Assembly (NCBI GenBank): GCA_013399015.1
Contig: VWZX01002400.1
Location: 1,330,909 to 1,394,908, forward strand
DNA: 64,000 nucleotides
Origin: Galbula dea
Lineage: Eukaryota > Chordata > Aves > Piciformes > Galbulidae
Direction: 5' to 3'
Shown here: in pieces, positions 33,681 to 45,025 of the stretch
Numbering within the stretch: position 1 is the stretch's first letter
How the letters are laid out: each line of letters opens with the position of its first letter
Program-made: the position numbers and the translations under genes
Notes under the pieces: model-generated
The model's input: only the letters and a program-made list of their open reading frames with translations
Databases searched by the model: none
Told to the model about the DNA's origin: nothing

Positions 33681-34854
33681 AGAGTTCTGCTTCTCACAGA
33701 CACCTCTTCTAAATGAAAAAAAAAACCAACCCAAAACCTTCTTTATAAAGCCCAAACCCTCAGTTCCTCCAAACCGGGAGCTGCTGGATTCCTTTAGCCT
33801 CTCCTCCAGGCATCCCCATGTGTGCTAGAGGATGCACAGTCACCTTTGTGTGCAAAAAAAGGGCTTTTTAGCCCCAAATTTCCAGGTCTTGAAGGCTTTG
33901 ATTCATGCCTGGTGAATGCCCCCACCTCCCCCCCCAAAGAGAGCCTTTTGCAGCACTTCAGCATCTTCCCATGGCTATATATAGATGCTCTTACTTAGGC
34001 TGAAGGAATTGATTGTACTTTGGGGGAAGAAAAACCCACATCTTGCTCCAAGTTTCATATTTATATACTGCCAAGCTCATGCAATTTTAATGAGGGTTTT
34101 GGCATGCTGGCTGAGCTGGAGCAAAACTGTCTCCTCCCCATATCCCTCTCTGCCAGGTACAGAGTTCACCTGGCTCCAAGAGACCCTCAAAGCCATCTGA
34201 AGATGTTCAACAGGGCCCTGGATGATACTGAAAGGGTTGGATGGGATCCACCCTCCTCTGAAGGAGCTGGAAAGGAGATGAGCCATCCTGCATGAGGTTT
34301 CTAGTAATCCTGGGGTTTTTTTGGCAGGGAAGGCTGCAAAGACAATCCCCCACACTGTGACAGAAGAAAGCATTTCCAAGCCTGGCACCAAGAGAGCTTT
34401 GTTTCTGCTTCAAATCCAAGTTCAAGATTTTGCTTCCTTCCAGTTCACTTGCTCCCTCTCAAAGATGCCAGCAAGACACAGGCAGTTTGCAAGCAGTAAA
34501 GGAAACAGATCTTTCACACATTGGCTTTTTTGGCCATCCTGGCATCCAACTGGAAGAGAAACCCAAGGTGGGCTTCACCTTCACCACCCAAGGCACCTTT
34601 CAGATAGTCACATCTTGGCCATGACCTTCACGCTCTTGAAGAAGAAGAAAGAGGTAAAGAAAAAGAACATTAGCTCAATGTAACAGCACCCTAAAGGCAC
34701 TTATTTCTCTCTGCTGACCCTTAAGGGAAGGTGCACCCCATGCTCTGCTCCCCAACTTTTCACCACATGTACCTCAACCCAAAGCAAAGCACATCCTCCT
34801 CCCTCAGCCTTCCACCTCCCAACGCTTCAGAGGTCAGGTCCTCCACCAGGATTT

Positions 34855-35080
34855 ACTAGAGCGTGGCCATCCGAGATGCTGACAGCACAGAAACATCCTT
34901 AATTACAACTACTCCTCGTTTCCCCTCTCCCGGGGGGTGGTATCATCTCAGCGGCGTCACCGCGCCGCCTCATCGCCACGCTAATGCGCTGTGACTTCCA
35001 CGACATCTGCTCTGCCGCGGCGCCCTACCCTACGCGCCCCTCGGATTCACGCAACCGTGCCGGTTCCTCAACCTGTCACC
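34855..35080. promoter_or_regulatory. CpG-dense block, possible CpG island or enhancer
   Basis: About 22 CpGs occur within about 200 bases ('cagcggcgtcaccgcgccgc', 'catcgccacgctaatgcgc', 'ctgccgcggcgcc', 'ctacgcgcccctcgg'). This is one of only two such CpG clusters in the window. One + frame stays open through the core but encodes nothing I recognise. It could be an unmethylated promoter or enhancer, or a small gene's first exon. Confidence 0.4.
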
Positions 35081-35304
35081 ACACCTTAAAATCAACGGCA
35101 GGCTGGCTCCTGGGATGAGGAAAGCAGCCTGCGAAGGGCGTGAATAATTCATCGGCTCGATGCAAGGAGGAGAGCGATGCGACAGCCTCGGCTCTGTGCG
35201 GCAGGGATCCCGTGGGGGTCCAGCGGAGGCAGAGCAGAACAAGCGTGAAAAGCACTTGGCAAATAGATCAGTTGCCAGAGAAGAGAAGGAAGGGAAAAAG
35301 ATTA

Positions 35305-35764
35305 AATAGAATGATAGACTTGATTGGGTTGGGAGGGACCTCTGAAGATCATCAAGTCCAATCATTAACTTAACACTGCTAGCTCACTACTAAACCGTGG
35401 CCCTCAGCAACACATCTCCACGGCTTTGAAACCCCTCCAGGGATGGTGACTCCACCACTGCCCTGGGAAGCCTGGACCAATGCCTAACAACTCTTGCAAT
35501 GAAGAATTTGTTCCTCATGGCCAACTTAAATCTCCCCTGGCGCAACTTGGGGCTGTTTCCTCTTGTCCTATCACTTGTTCCTTGGGAGAAGAGAACAACC
35601 CTCACCTGGCTCCAACCTCCTTTCAGGGAGCTGCAGAGAGTGAGAAGGTCTCCCCTGAGCCTCCTCTTCTCCAGCCTAACCAAGCCCAGTTCCCTCAGCT
35701 GCTCCTCACAACCTAGACTCTTCCCCACCTTCCTTGCCCTTCTCTGGACACACTCCAGCATTAT
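35305..35764 (-). mobile_element. CR1 LINE 3' fragment, group B, open C-terminal frame
   Basis: Minus-strand copy with its 3' tip at 35305 ('tctatcattcta' read on the minus strand). The frame from 35761 down to 35390 is open for 123 codons. It includes LECVQRRARKVGKS, EEQLRELGLVRLEKRRLRGD and a C-terminal HWSRLPRAVVESPSLEGF, then a natural stop. The 5' end is at 35764. Confidence 0.95.
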
Positions 35765-36797
35765 TCAAATAACAATAAACAAATAAATACCTATAATAAA
35801 GCAGCTTTGGGCTTAGGGAAGCATTTGTACTCCTTCCCAGAGGTGCGTCCTGGTGTCTGGGCATGATGCTCCAGGATGAGCAAAGCTTTCCTTTCTCCCA
35901 TGCACATGGTTCTTATTTTTGTAGGATGATGAGCTTTGCAAAAAATAAAACCCACCCAAAAACCACAAACAAGAGATGCTGCAGAGCAGAGAGACCTAGT
36001 ACACATTGGGGCAGGGCCCCAGGAAGCACAAGTCCCAGAGCAAGAGATTGTTGGCCAAAAAGACAACATTTCACCCTGAATGTTTCCTCTTCCCAAAGTC
36101 ATTTAAATCCACATGCTGCAGAGCAGGTAAAGCAAATATCCATGCAAATCCCACCCACTTGAGACAGGTGGAAAACAGCCTCAAGCAGGGGCTTTGCCTC
36201 ATGCCACTTGTACTCAAGAGCCTCCTGATTTCATTTTAATTTATTTTCCCTTTTTCTTCAGCATATGCAAACAGTAGGCTGCATATAAAGTGGGATTCAT
36301 GACCTTGGTACAGGCAGGGATGGGGCTTGCATCACTTCCCACAAGCATGCCAGGGGATACTTGGGTCCTCCTGAAACTTGTGACCCTCCTAGTGGGCTTA
36401 TCCTCAACTTATGGAAAATTGTTTCTCCTTTCCTTTCCAGATGCCAAATAAGAGGTTGAGCAGGAAAAGGAGAAAGCAAGGTCACTCAAGAGCCTTTCCA
36501 AGGATTGGACACTAAATCAATTCTCTTGAGCTCAGCTGCACAAAGCTTTTTGGGGATTGTTGGGATCTTTGAGCAAAACACAAGTTGGTAGACCATTGTA
36601 TTACCCAACTGCAGCTCTTTTTGTTACCTGTAACATCACAAAGAAGGTGGTTTCTGCTCTCTGAGCACCAGCAAACTTCTTTCTGCTGAAGAGAAGGAAA
36701 GAAGAAAGTTCTGTGGGCAAAATCTTGCTGGAGAAGTTAAGTGCACAGCTACCTCCTTGCCATAAGCAGAAAACTCCCCAAACTGGGACATAAATAA
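35765..36797. other. Unique sequence without a recognisable gene
   Basis: No exon supported. A perfect octamer ATGCAAAT lies at 36142-36149 and an A/C-rich tract at 35938-35972. Confidence 0.42.
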
Positions 36798-36938
36798 TCA
36801 CAGAATCATAGAATGTTAGGAGCTGGAAGGGACCTGGAAGATCATCTAGTCTAACCCCCCTGCCACAGAAGGATTCCCCAGACCAGGTCACACAGAAGTA
36901 TGTCCAGATGGGTTTTGAATGTCTCCAGAGATGGGGCT
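36798..36938 (-). mobile_element. CR1 LINE 3' tip, group C-like
   Basis: About 140 bases on the minus strand with clean terminal octamers (complement of 'cattctatgattctgtga', 36798-36815). These are followed by 'agactagatgatcttccagg' and a tract matching group C-like CR1 'gagacattcaaaacccatct'. Confidence 0.92.
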
Positions 36939-37570
36939 GGGTCTGAAACCAAGAGCCAGCAGCCACCTGCAACCTCACCAGGACCTTCATCACTGACACT
37001 GACACCAGAAGAGAGACCAAAAGACCATGGAAAAGCCACAACATAGCTTTCAGGGGCACAAAAACCCCTATTATCACCTGAAGAATCCCTGAGGAGAGGG
37101 CAAGGGGTTGCTCCCGAGCCAACAGGTAAACACAGACTTACCTTAAAAGCCCACAATGGGTGATGGATTTACACTGGCTAGAGACACCCCAGCTCCCAGG
37201 CATGTTTCTGCTCCCTCCCAATTTCCATTCCCTCCCCTCACCAGCCTCCCTTTCCAAAGCAAATCATTTGCAACTACAAAGCTGCTCCATTTTGACAATT
37301 TCAGAACATAAAAACCTAGTGCAATCACTCCAGGACGGCTTCAAAGCAGCGCTGCTGTCACTCAATCACCCTTCCCTACCTCTACAAACCCCCTCTCAGT
37401 CAATCCCCCTTCCCTACCTCCACAAAGGCACTCACCAGGAGGGAGAAAAAAACCTAAAAAGGTTCATCCAAAACCACTCACAAAATTGAAGCTGCTCTTC
37501 TGGCTCCCAAATCAAAAGATCTGTTATGAAAACCCAACCACTTCGGAGGCTCTATCTAAGGAGCTCTTGA

Positions 37571-37614
37571 TATCATAGAACCATCACAGTTGGGAAGGAC
37601 CTTCAAGATCATCA
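37571..37614 (-). mobile_element. Micro-CR1: ~44-base 3' tip
   Basis: Only the last ~44 bases of a CR1 are present on the minus strand (complement of 'tgatgatcttgaaggtcc' and 'ggttctatgat'). Insertions this short show that nearly all of the template can be lost by 5' truncation. Age and target-site duplication are not clear. Confidence 0.75.
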
Positions 37615-38521
37615 GATAGTTTGGTTCTGCATCTAAAATGCTCCTTGGGACCACAAAGGATTGGAAAAAAAGCAACAACTATGGCTTAAAAATCCCCCCA
37701 AAATGTTATTTTTTTCCTTCTTTTTTTCCCTCCTGACCAGTGCCATCAGATCTCAGCTCTAGGGCCAGAAGATGGCAATGGGAGGACATTGGGTCCCTGG
37801 AGCACTAAGGGTGCAGGTGGAGAACAGGCTCTAAGTGGAGCCAGTCATAATCTATTCAATCACCTTATTTTTTTATCTTCTACTATTTTTTTGGGGGTAT
37901 GAAAAATTGTGTTAAGCTAAAATTTGTGCAGAATTGGGAACCCTCCACGCTTGTAATTACTTACTTTAATGTGCTGTTTGACAGCTCTCCTGATTACTGT
38001 GGTTTTAAGGCTCCCGGCATCTCATCATCACACCATCAGCTCAGGCTTCAGGAAGAGAAATGCCAATTTCTCCCCCTTGTGATTGCATGGAATATCTGGG
38101 GAATTCAACCCAAACGTGCCCAGGCTAGAAGATAAACTTGAAGACACTTCCCATGCTGTGATTCCTCCTCCTTATCTCCTCCCCACCAAGCTGTCGCTAA
38201 ACCATTTACCTCCTGACACCGCACGTCCAAGGGGACAGTTTAGTTCATTCTCCTCTAACCAGATTAAACAAAGCAGCTCTTGGGCATACTGCTAATCCTG
38301 GCCAGTGTTCACCCAAGGCCAGCACCTCCTGTGCTGAGCCAGTGACCCACAGTTGAGGATTCAGTCTGGATTCAGAAAGGGATATTTAAACTTAAGAAGG
38401 AACTAAACATCCTCCAGCTCTGAGCATCGAAGCTAAGAGGAGATTTGTGATGTATTCAATGAGGCACCCACCCCCTCCTGAGCCTTCTCCTCAGACCTCA
38501 TTTTCCCCATATAGATGGACT

Positions 38522-38857
38522 GAAGACCAAGCCATTGTGTCCACCACTTGGCTTCAGCCCCTCCAGGCAGAAGACTGAGCTATGATGTCTACCACTTGGC
38601 TCCAACCCCTCCAGAATGAAGACCAAGACACAGTGTCCACCACCTGGGTTCAACCCCTCCAGATTGAAGACCAAGCCATGATGTCTGCCTCTTGGTCCAA
38701 ACCCCTCCAGACAGAAGATCAAGCCCAGGTGTCCACCATTTAGATTCAAACCCTGACAGGAAACCAGGCCATGGTGTCCACCACCACTTAGGTTCAACCT
38801 CTCCAGACAAAAGACCACACCACGATGTCCAGACTTGGATTCAACCTCTCCAAATCC
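38522..38857 (-). repeat. 48-bp minisatellite, 7 copies, frame-preserving on the minus strand
   Basis: Unit starts on the + strand are at 38522, 38570, 38618, 38666, 38714, 38760 and about 38808, so the period is 48 (46-50). On the minus strand one frame stays open for 122 codons (38866-38498) as a 16-residue repeat of the type GLVFCLEGLxPxGGHH. I do not recognise the peptide. The open frame follows automatically from a unit length divisible by three and should not be read as a gene without other evidence. Confidence 0.92.
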
Positions 38858-39039
38858 CCTTGCCAAACCTTTAATTCCTTATTCCTTTTGTAGAGCACCA
38901 GGAAAGCCCCAGTGGGAGCCCAGTAAGGTGGAACAGCATGGAAACATCCTTCTTTGCCCAATATCCACAACATAATAGCCCCAGCAGGACCAACAACAGC
39001 TTCGTCTACTGCAATTCCCATTCCCCCACCCCAGGCGTG

Positions 39040-39270
39040 TGCAGATAAAGACATTTTCATATTGAGAAGTCTCTGTTGCCTTGTCTGCACTTTTCCTACT
39101 GATAATGAAAATGTATTTACACTGGTGGATTTTAATTTAATGAAATGAGGCCTCCCTCTCCCCCGTTAAAAGCCTGGTGCTCGCATTTATTTCCTGCCAT
39201 CGCCTGCTAACACTTGAAGCAAGTAATTCAGTCTGGGAACTAAGGACATTAGTGTAAACCACTTAGAGTA
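39040..39270. promoter_or_regulatory. Candidate conserved non-coding element
   Basis: A balanced block with 'gataatgaaaatgtatttac', 'gtggattttaatttaatg', 'ccccgttaaaagcctggtgc', 'ctcgcatttatttcctgcc' and 'gcaagtaattcagtctggg'. Its texture and CpG retention set it apart from the flanking minisatellite and CR1. Confidence 0.3.
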
Positions 39271-39398
39271 GAGCTGGGGGGGGGGAATAAAAGCAAACAG
39301 TAAGAGGACTGGAAGGTACAATGGATGAACAAGGGAGTGCTGGTAGGAATGCTCATGGTTAAGGGCTGGAGGGAAAAGGCTGTCTTTTAACTCCACTT

Positions 39399-39934
39399 AG
39401 AATCATGGAATGGTTTTTGTTGGAAGAGACCTCTCAGATCATCAAGTCCAACTGATAACCAGCACTTCCAGGTCACCACTGAACCATGGCCTTCAGCACG
39501 ATGTCCCCATGGCTTTTAAACTCCTCCAGGGATAGTGACTGGGTACAAGGGGGCCAATCCCTGCCCTAGTCCTGCTGCCACACTAGTGCTGATCCAAGCC
39601 AGGATGCTCTTGGCCTTCTTGCACACCTGGGCACTCTGCTGCCTCAGCCTCAGCTGCTGGTGACCAGCACCCCCAGGTCCTTTTCCTCTGGCAGTTTCCA
39701 GCCACTTTGCCCCAAGCCTGGAGCATTCCTGGGGTTCTTGTGCCCCAAGTGCAGGAGCCAGCACTTGGCCTTGTTGAACCTCAGCCCATGGCTCCAGCCT
39801 GGCCAGATCCCTCTGGAGAGCCTCTGACCCTCCAGCAGATCAACACTCCCACCTAACTTGGTGTCCTCTGCAAAGACTGAGGGTGCCTTCACATCCAGAT
39901 CACTGCTGAAGATAGTAAAGAGAACTGGCCCTGC
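39399..39934 (-). mobile_element. CR1 LINE, group B, with degraded RT catalytic box and internal deletion
   Basis: This is the only copy in the window that reaches the reverse transcriptase motif. On the minus strand residues FAEDTKLGGSVDLLEG start at 39874. The catalytic FADD box is therefore changed to FAED (39874-39863). The frame continues to LGVLVTSS and stops, while AQVCKKAKSILAWIST continues in another frame. A deletion at about 39541 joins the AGLGQGL region directly to the 3' part. The 3' tip is at 39399 ('ccattccatgattct' on the minus strand). Confidence 0.94.
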
Positions 39935-40529
39935 TGCACATACCTGTGTCTATTTATACCTGTGCTGATCTAGCTGCAAGGGAAGTACAAGGTGTTCTGG
40001 TGAAATGAAAGAGAAGGGAAGGGAAGAAAAGAGAAGTGCAGAGGGAACTGATGGGCAGCAAGGGGGATAAATGGGATGGAAATGGGCCTGGCAGCAGTTC
40101 TGATATCCCTTTCCTGCATCTCCCAGTCCCATGGATTGGTGCAAGGAGGGGAAACAAGAGCAAGAAAATTCCTATATAATGCAGATTTGCAAAAGCAGAT
40201 AGAGTGGATGGGGAGATATCTTAGGCTCAAGAGGCAGAAGATCTCCAGAGCAACACAGTCAGACCCATCCCTGCTAACCTGCACCCATTTTCCTGGCACA
40301 GCCTAAATTCTGGGTCTGCAGCACCTCTGAGCAGGCAAATATCCAGCCCTGGAGATGGGAGCCTGGAGTGTTGGGAAAGTATCACCACCTCATCCACTCT
40401 TGGGGAGTGGAAGAAGGTAAATTGCATCAAACAGCCAAGTTGTGCCACCTTGGGCTGGGAGGTCAATGAAGGACACAGGGACAGTATCAAAAAAGGATGG
40501 TTACCCTTTCAGAAAAGCAGATTTTCATA
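39935..40529. other. Unique sequence without a recognisable gene
   Basis: No exon, array or motif cluster that I can support. A purine-rich patch lies at 40000-40045. Confidence 0.45.
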
Positions 40530-40698
40530 GTGCCTCAGACTGGTTTGGGTGGGAAGGGAGCTTTCAAGATCAGCTAGTTCAACCCCCTGCAGTCAGCAGG
40601 GACATCTGCAACTAGAGCAGGTTGCTCACAGCCCCAACCAACCTGACCTGGAAGGGTTCCAGGGATGGGACATCCCCCACCTCTCTGGGCAAAATTTG
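40530..40698 (-). mobile_element. CR1 LINE 3' tip, group A
   Basis: About 170 bases on the minus strand: 'aaaccagtctgaggcacta' tip (octamers eroded), then 'tgactgcagggggttgaac' and 'gtgggggatgtcccatccc'. Truncated at about 40698. Confidence 0.9.
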
Positions 40699-43600
40699 GG
40701 TGGCTTAGCCACATTTAGTGCCTCAGCACATCCAGTTCCACACCAGCATCCTGCCATGCAACATACCAACACTGCAGCTATTTTAGAGGAGGAAAAAACC
40801 AACCCCAAACCAGCCTGATTTCACTCAAATCCTCAATGAGCACATCAGGTTGTAACACCTCCATTAACCAGCTTACAAATCCCTCCAAAGCAACCCATTA
40901 ATTCCCTTTTCCTCCCCATTTATGGGAGCCCCAGGACTCTGCTGCTGCAAGCCTTCCCCATTACCTCCCTTTCCATTTACCTTCCCACCCATTAGCAAAA
41001 GGAATTAAGCTTTTAGCCACGGCTCTAACTAGCATGACTGGTTCATGTCCATCCATCCCCTGAGATCTTCTGCATTTAGGAGGAACCTAAATCTACAGAA
41101 AATGCAGTATCTTCCTCCTTTCCAGCCCAATCCCAGCCTTTATAGCCAAAAAATGAGCAGTTGTGTGGAATCTTTCTTTCCTTGGGTTGAGCTTTGGGAA
41201 AAATTCCTCTTTGCTCCACTCAACCTCCCCCAGGGCCAGTGTTTCACTATGTTCAAGGTGGAAATGGAGTAAAAAAAGGCTAATTAATATATTTTTGTCA
41301 CTAAATCTGGGGGGGGTTGCATGAATTGCAAGCACAAATTAGTGCAATACAGGACAACTGGTGCAAGAGAGGCTGCGTGCAGGATGCAGAGGCTGAACAG
41401 CATTTCCCACTTCCCAGATTGATGCCCTAATTACAGACCCCACTAATTAAACTCTTTCTTGGATCAGAGGAAGGGTAAAACAGAGCAGAGCCCAGGAAGC
41501 TGAGGGGAACCCCACAAAGGAGGTCTGGATGTCAAACATGCCCCCAAAGGGATGTGTCCCTCACCCTGGGTACTGCAGCATTTATCCCAGCAGCTTGGAA
41601 AAACTCTAGACCAGGCTTGGACACATTTGTCTCAAAGGATGCAAAGCAAATGATGCCAATCCCACCTTGGTAGGACCCATCACAGCAAGGAAAGCCCTTG
41701 AGATGAGGTAAAAAACTTCCTTTCTGAAGCCAGCCTTCTCTAACAGGCCTTACAAAGCAGACCCCCACCCATCACCAGAAAATACCCTTCCTAAAAATCA
41801 TCATTTCCAAAAGAACCCAGATTTAAATCACTTTAAGAACTTACCTATGGAGCAAGAGGTGAAAAGCTGCAAGTCCCACCTTTCCTTCTCCAAACCCTGC
41901 ATCTCCAGCATCTCAGTTCCTCCAGGCATGAACCCACACCCAGGCAAGGCAAACTGCTGAGGATTACTCAGAACTACTTTTCCCCTGGTTTATTGGGGGA
42001 AAACAGACTGAAAGGATCAGCAGTAAGAACCCATGCAGTCTCCCCCACCCAAGAACCATGCTAGGTGCCATCTACTCCTTATGAACTGCAGGTGACACCT
42101 CACCTGGGGAAAATCATCTCCTGTCTCCTCACCTATATTTGGCTACAAAAATTAAAGTTAAACTCCAAAAAATATCTGCTTCTTAACAGGACCAAGCCCC
42201 TTCTTTTGCAAATGCCCCTTGGAGGAGGACATCCAGCTCCTGTTGAGGTCCGAGCCAACCTAGGCTGAGCTTAGCTCCTTGCAGCCCTATTCCTGCTCTT
42301 CCCCTGCTGCAAAACTTCTTGTCCTTATTGCATTTTACAAAGATGAAGTTGACAAGGTTAGAGAGGTGGGAGCAGCATGGTACAGCTCAGGGCTATGTGT
42401 TTGAGGTGCCCATTACAGCCCTAAAAGGGCCAAATCTCAGCATTAGAAGACTCTCAGTATGACAAATGCCTCATGATTGCAAACATCAAGAGGAGCAGGG
42501 AAAACACCGCAGTTCCTTGCAATAAAGGGATGTTTCCCCCGGTGTTTTAACCCCCACAGAGAGCAAAGCATGTCATATTGCAACCTTCTGTTGAAATAAA
42601 GACAAGATTTTACCAGAGCATCCTCAGCTTTATTTAACAGAGATTTATTTTCCTCTTCCTTTCCCTAGGCTGCCTCCGACTCGTGTCACTGCCTGGGTGA
42701 CACCGATGCAAATAGGAGAGGGATGCTGGTGGAGTGTGACGGATGGAAACAAATAGGTCAGGCTGTAAAACAAGGACAGGCTGACACCCAGGCACGGGGA
42801 TGTGCTCCCCACACTCCTTCCTTCAGCTCACAGCAGTTGCAGAAGGGGCTGGAACCCCCCCAAAACTGAAGCACTTTTAGCCCTGGTGAATCAGCGTAGC
42901 CACGGTGCCGGCATTGCCACGGAGGTGCTGAAGTGCTTTGCTGGCTGGGTTGGAGTTGGGAGGTTCTTATTTTTCCTGCATTTATGTGTCTTTTGGGAAG
43001 CCACAGGGTGGGGTTTTTTCCCTTGTCTGGGCAATGGGAACATTACAGATGGGGTAAATGCAGGGAGAACTGAAAGCAAGTCACTAAGCAGAAAAGTCCT
43101 TGAAGAAATCCAGGGCAGGAAGAAGGAATCTGGCAGTGAGAGAGACTCAGAGCATCAGCAGGGAGCTAAAAACAGGTTGTTTGGGAGTTGAGATACTCTC
43201 CAGTTACTAAATACACCCCAAAAAAGTACTTATTTCACCCCACTGCAGCATCTCATCCCATTGGGGTTTGCACTGCTCCATCTCAGTAGACTTGAGGGAG
43301 GGGAAAATGACTTCTTCCCATTCCTGGAAGCTTTTCCCCTTCTCTCCTTCCCTGTTAAGGTCCCAGTTACAATTTACTGAGAAAAAGGGGGGGAAAAAGC
43401 CAAACAAACAGATACAAAAAAGGTTCTGGAGCTGTTCCTAAGATCATAGGATTTATATCCCTGTGATAATAGGAATTAACCCCCAGGTTAGTTTGTCCCC
43501 AGACTGGGCAACTCCTGAGGAGAGCAGAGAACCTCACTATCTCCTTCTTTAACCCACCAAGGGTTAATCCAGCTAAGAAAGGGTGAGGAAAAGAAGAGAA

Positions 43601-43971
43601 AAGAAATGCAAAAGGAACAGAAATAAAGCCATTACATCCCATCCCCACCCAGCCTGGCCAAGGCACCTCAGGTAAGTGGGGGGAAATTGCCAGAAGGTGC
43701 ATAATGACCCCAAGTTATTGCTGAGCCATTACAGAGGATAACAGTTATTATGGGCAAGAACAGGGAAGGTCAATTGGCCAGATCCTGCTGCCTGGGCAGC
43801 TCTTTTCACCAGGCATGGAGGATTTGAAGCTGCTGAGAATATCCCCTCAGTGAAAAGTAATTTGCTAAACCCTTGGTGGTGTGGGAAAAACCAAGTCTGG
43901 GGGAAAACCACCCAAAGGAAGGGCATTGAGGGGTTTGCAGGGCTGGGAATGTGCTGCCAGGGGTTGATGTG
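40699..43971. other. Unique sequence, 3.3 kb, without a supported exon
   Basis: I see no gene. A possible conserved patch at 42655-42730 includes 'ctgcctccgactcgtgtcac' and a perfect octamer ATGCAAAT at 42706-42713 within 'caccgatgcaaatagg'. A second candidate at 42890-42925 retains CpGs ('cgtagccacggtgccggc'). Confidence 0.42.
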
Positions 43972-44515
43972 CTGGTTCTCTGCTCTGGGGAGACCTCAGC
44001 TGCAGTGCTGGGGCCAGCTCTGGAGTCACAGAAGCACAGAATGATAGGGGTTGGAAGGGACCTCTGGAGGAGAGGCATGGACCTGGTGGAGTGGGTCCAG
44101 AAATGATCCAGGGGCTGGAACCCCTCTGCTGTGAGGCCAGGCTGAGAGTTGGGGTTGTTCAGCCTGGAGAAGAGAAGGCACCAGGGAGACCTCATCAGTA
44201 CTTAAAGGGCCTGTCAGAAAGATGAGGGCAGACTTTAAACAGGACCTGTGGGACAGGACAAGGGCTGATGGTTTGGAACTGGAAGAGGAGATTTAGGCTA
44301 GGTAGAAGGAAGACATTTTTTACCCTGAGTATGCTGAGAGCCTGCCCCAGGTTGCCCAGAGAGGTGGGAGATGTCCCAGCCCTGGAACCATCCCAGGTCG
44401 GGTTGTCTGGGGCTCTGAGCAACCTGATCTAGCTGGAGATGTCCCTGCTGACTGCAGGGGGTTGGACTAGATGACCTTTAAAGGTCCCTTCCCACCCAAA
44501 GCAGTCTATGATTGT
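43972..44515 (+). mobile_element. CR1 LINE, group A, hosting a nested micro-CR1
   Basis: A + strand copy from the 'tctctgctctggggagacc' segment through 'gttcagcctggagaagagaa' to the group A tail, ending 'gcagtctatgattg' at 44515. It is interrupted at 44026-44069 by an antisense CR1 3' tip. It has an internal deletion around 44195 in the 'acctcatcagtacttaaagg' region. Confidence 0.92.
44026..44069 (-). mobile_element. Nested micro-CR1 inside another CR1
   Basis: Antisense CR1 terminal sequence of about 44 bases (complement of 'cctatcattctgtgcttctg' plus 'ccagaggtcccttccaac'). It splits the host copy between 'gccagctctggagt' and 'agaggcatggacctgg'. CTCTGGAG occurs at 44018-44025 and again at 44062-44069. 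This is either a target-site duplication or microhomology at the truncated junction. Confidence 0.8.
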
Positions 44516-44861
44516 ACAGCATTCCCTGAGTAACCCTGGCCATGTCCCTTAGCCTCCCCTCAGGACCTGCCTCCAGCCACCTCCATGACAATTGCTCTTT
44601 CTTTCCATTAGAGAGCTCAGCAAAGACATCAGGCTTTAACCTTTCCTTGGAGAAATAGCTGAAAAACCAACAGTGTCCAAAAGCAGCAGAGCAAGATGCT
44701 GCAAAGACACAGAGATGGGACAGGGGTGAGCAAGGAAACCCAAAGAGACCTGAAATTTGGGAGCACTGCTCCCCACTCCCTGCTCCTGCCATTGACACGT
44801 TCTTCACCTCTCCCATGAGGGCCACTGATCTTTGTGGTGGAGCACACTCAGCTCCCTGTTA

Positions 44862-45025
44862 TAGGAATAATTTAATTAACTTGGAGAAATGTAATTAATT
44901 TAAATTGTTCATGATAACTCATTGTTTAATATGATATTAATAATTATTAAGAAAAAAAAATTCCTAAGGCCCAGTAACTGGCCTATAATGTGCTAATTAA
45001 ACTCTCATATAAGCACTTAATTTAA
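44862..45025. promoter_or_regulatory. AT-rich block with clustered homeodomain cores
   Basis: TTAATTAA at 44872-44879, TAATTAAT at 44892-44899, 'aatatgatattaataattattaag' around 44928-44951 and 'gctaattaaac' near 44993-45002 all lie in about 130 bases. Between them is 'gttcatgataactcattg'. Such clusters occur in neural and limb enhancers bound by LIM or paired-type homeodomain proteins. They can also arise in neutral AT-rich DNA. Confidence 0.33.

Larger units (their letters stand above)
33321..35304. other. Unique sequence with two strong regulatory candidates
   Basis: No exon is supported. The blocks 33480-33680 and 34855-35080 are listed separately. The interval 33690-34850 is low-complexity A/C-rich to C/T-rich sequence without clear features. 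Confidence 0.42.
36939..39398. other. Unique sequence with a micro-CR1, minisatellite and conserved-looking block
   Basis: No exon is supported. A ~30-bp imperfect direct repeat ('tcaatcacccttccctacct', 'tcaatcccccttccctacct') with a 38-base offset lies at 37362-37430. The block 37895-38050 ('cacgcttgtaattacttac', 'gacagctctcctgattactg', 'ggctcccggcatctcatc') may be a conserved element. Confidence 0.4.

Noticed and set aside
36601..37122. 173-codon minus-strand frame
   Set aside because: It runs through an antisense CR1 tip and hydrophobic low-complexity sequence. The CR1 part shows it is a chance frame.
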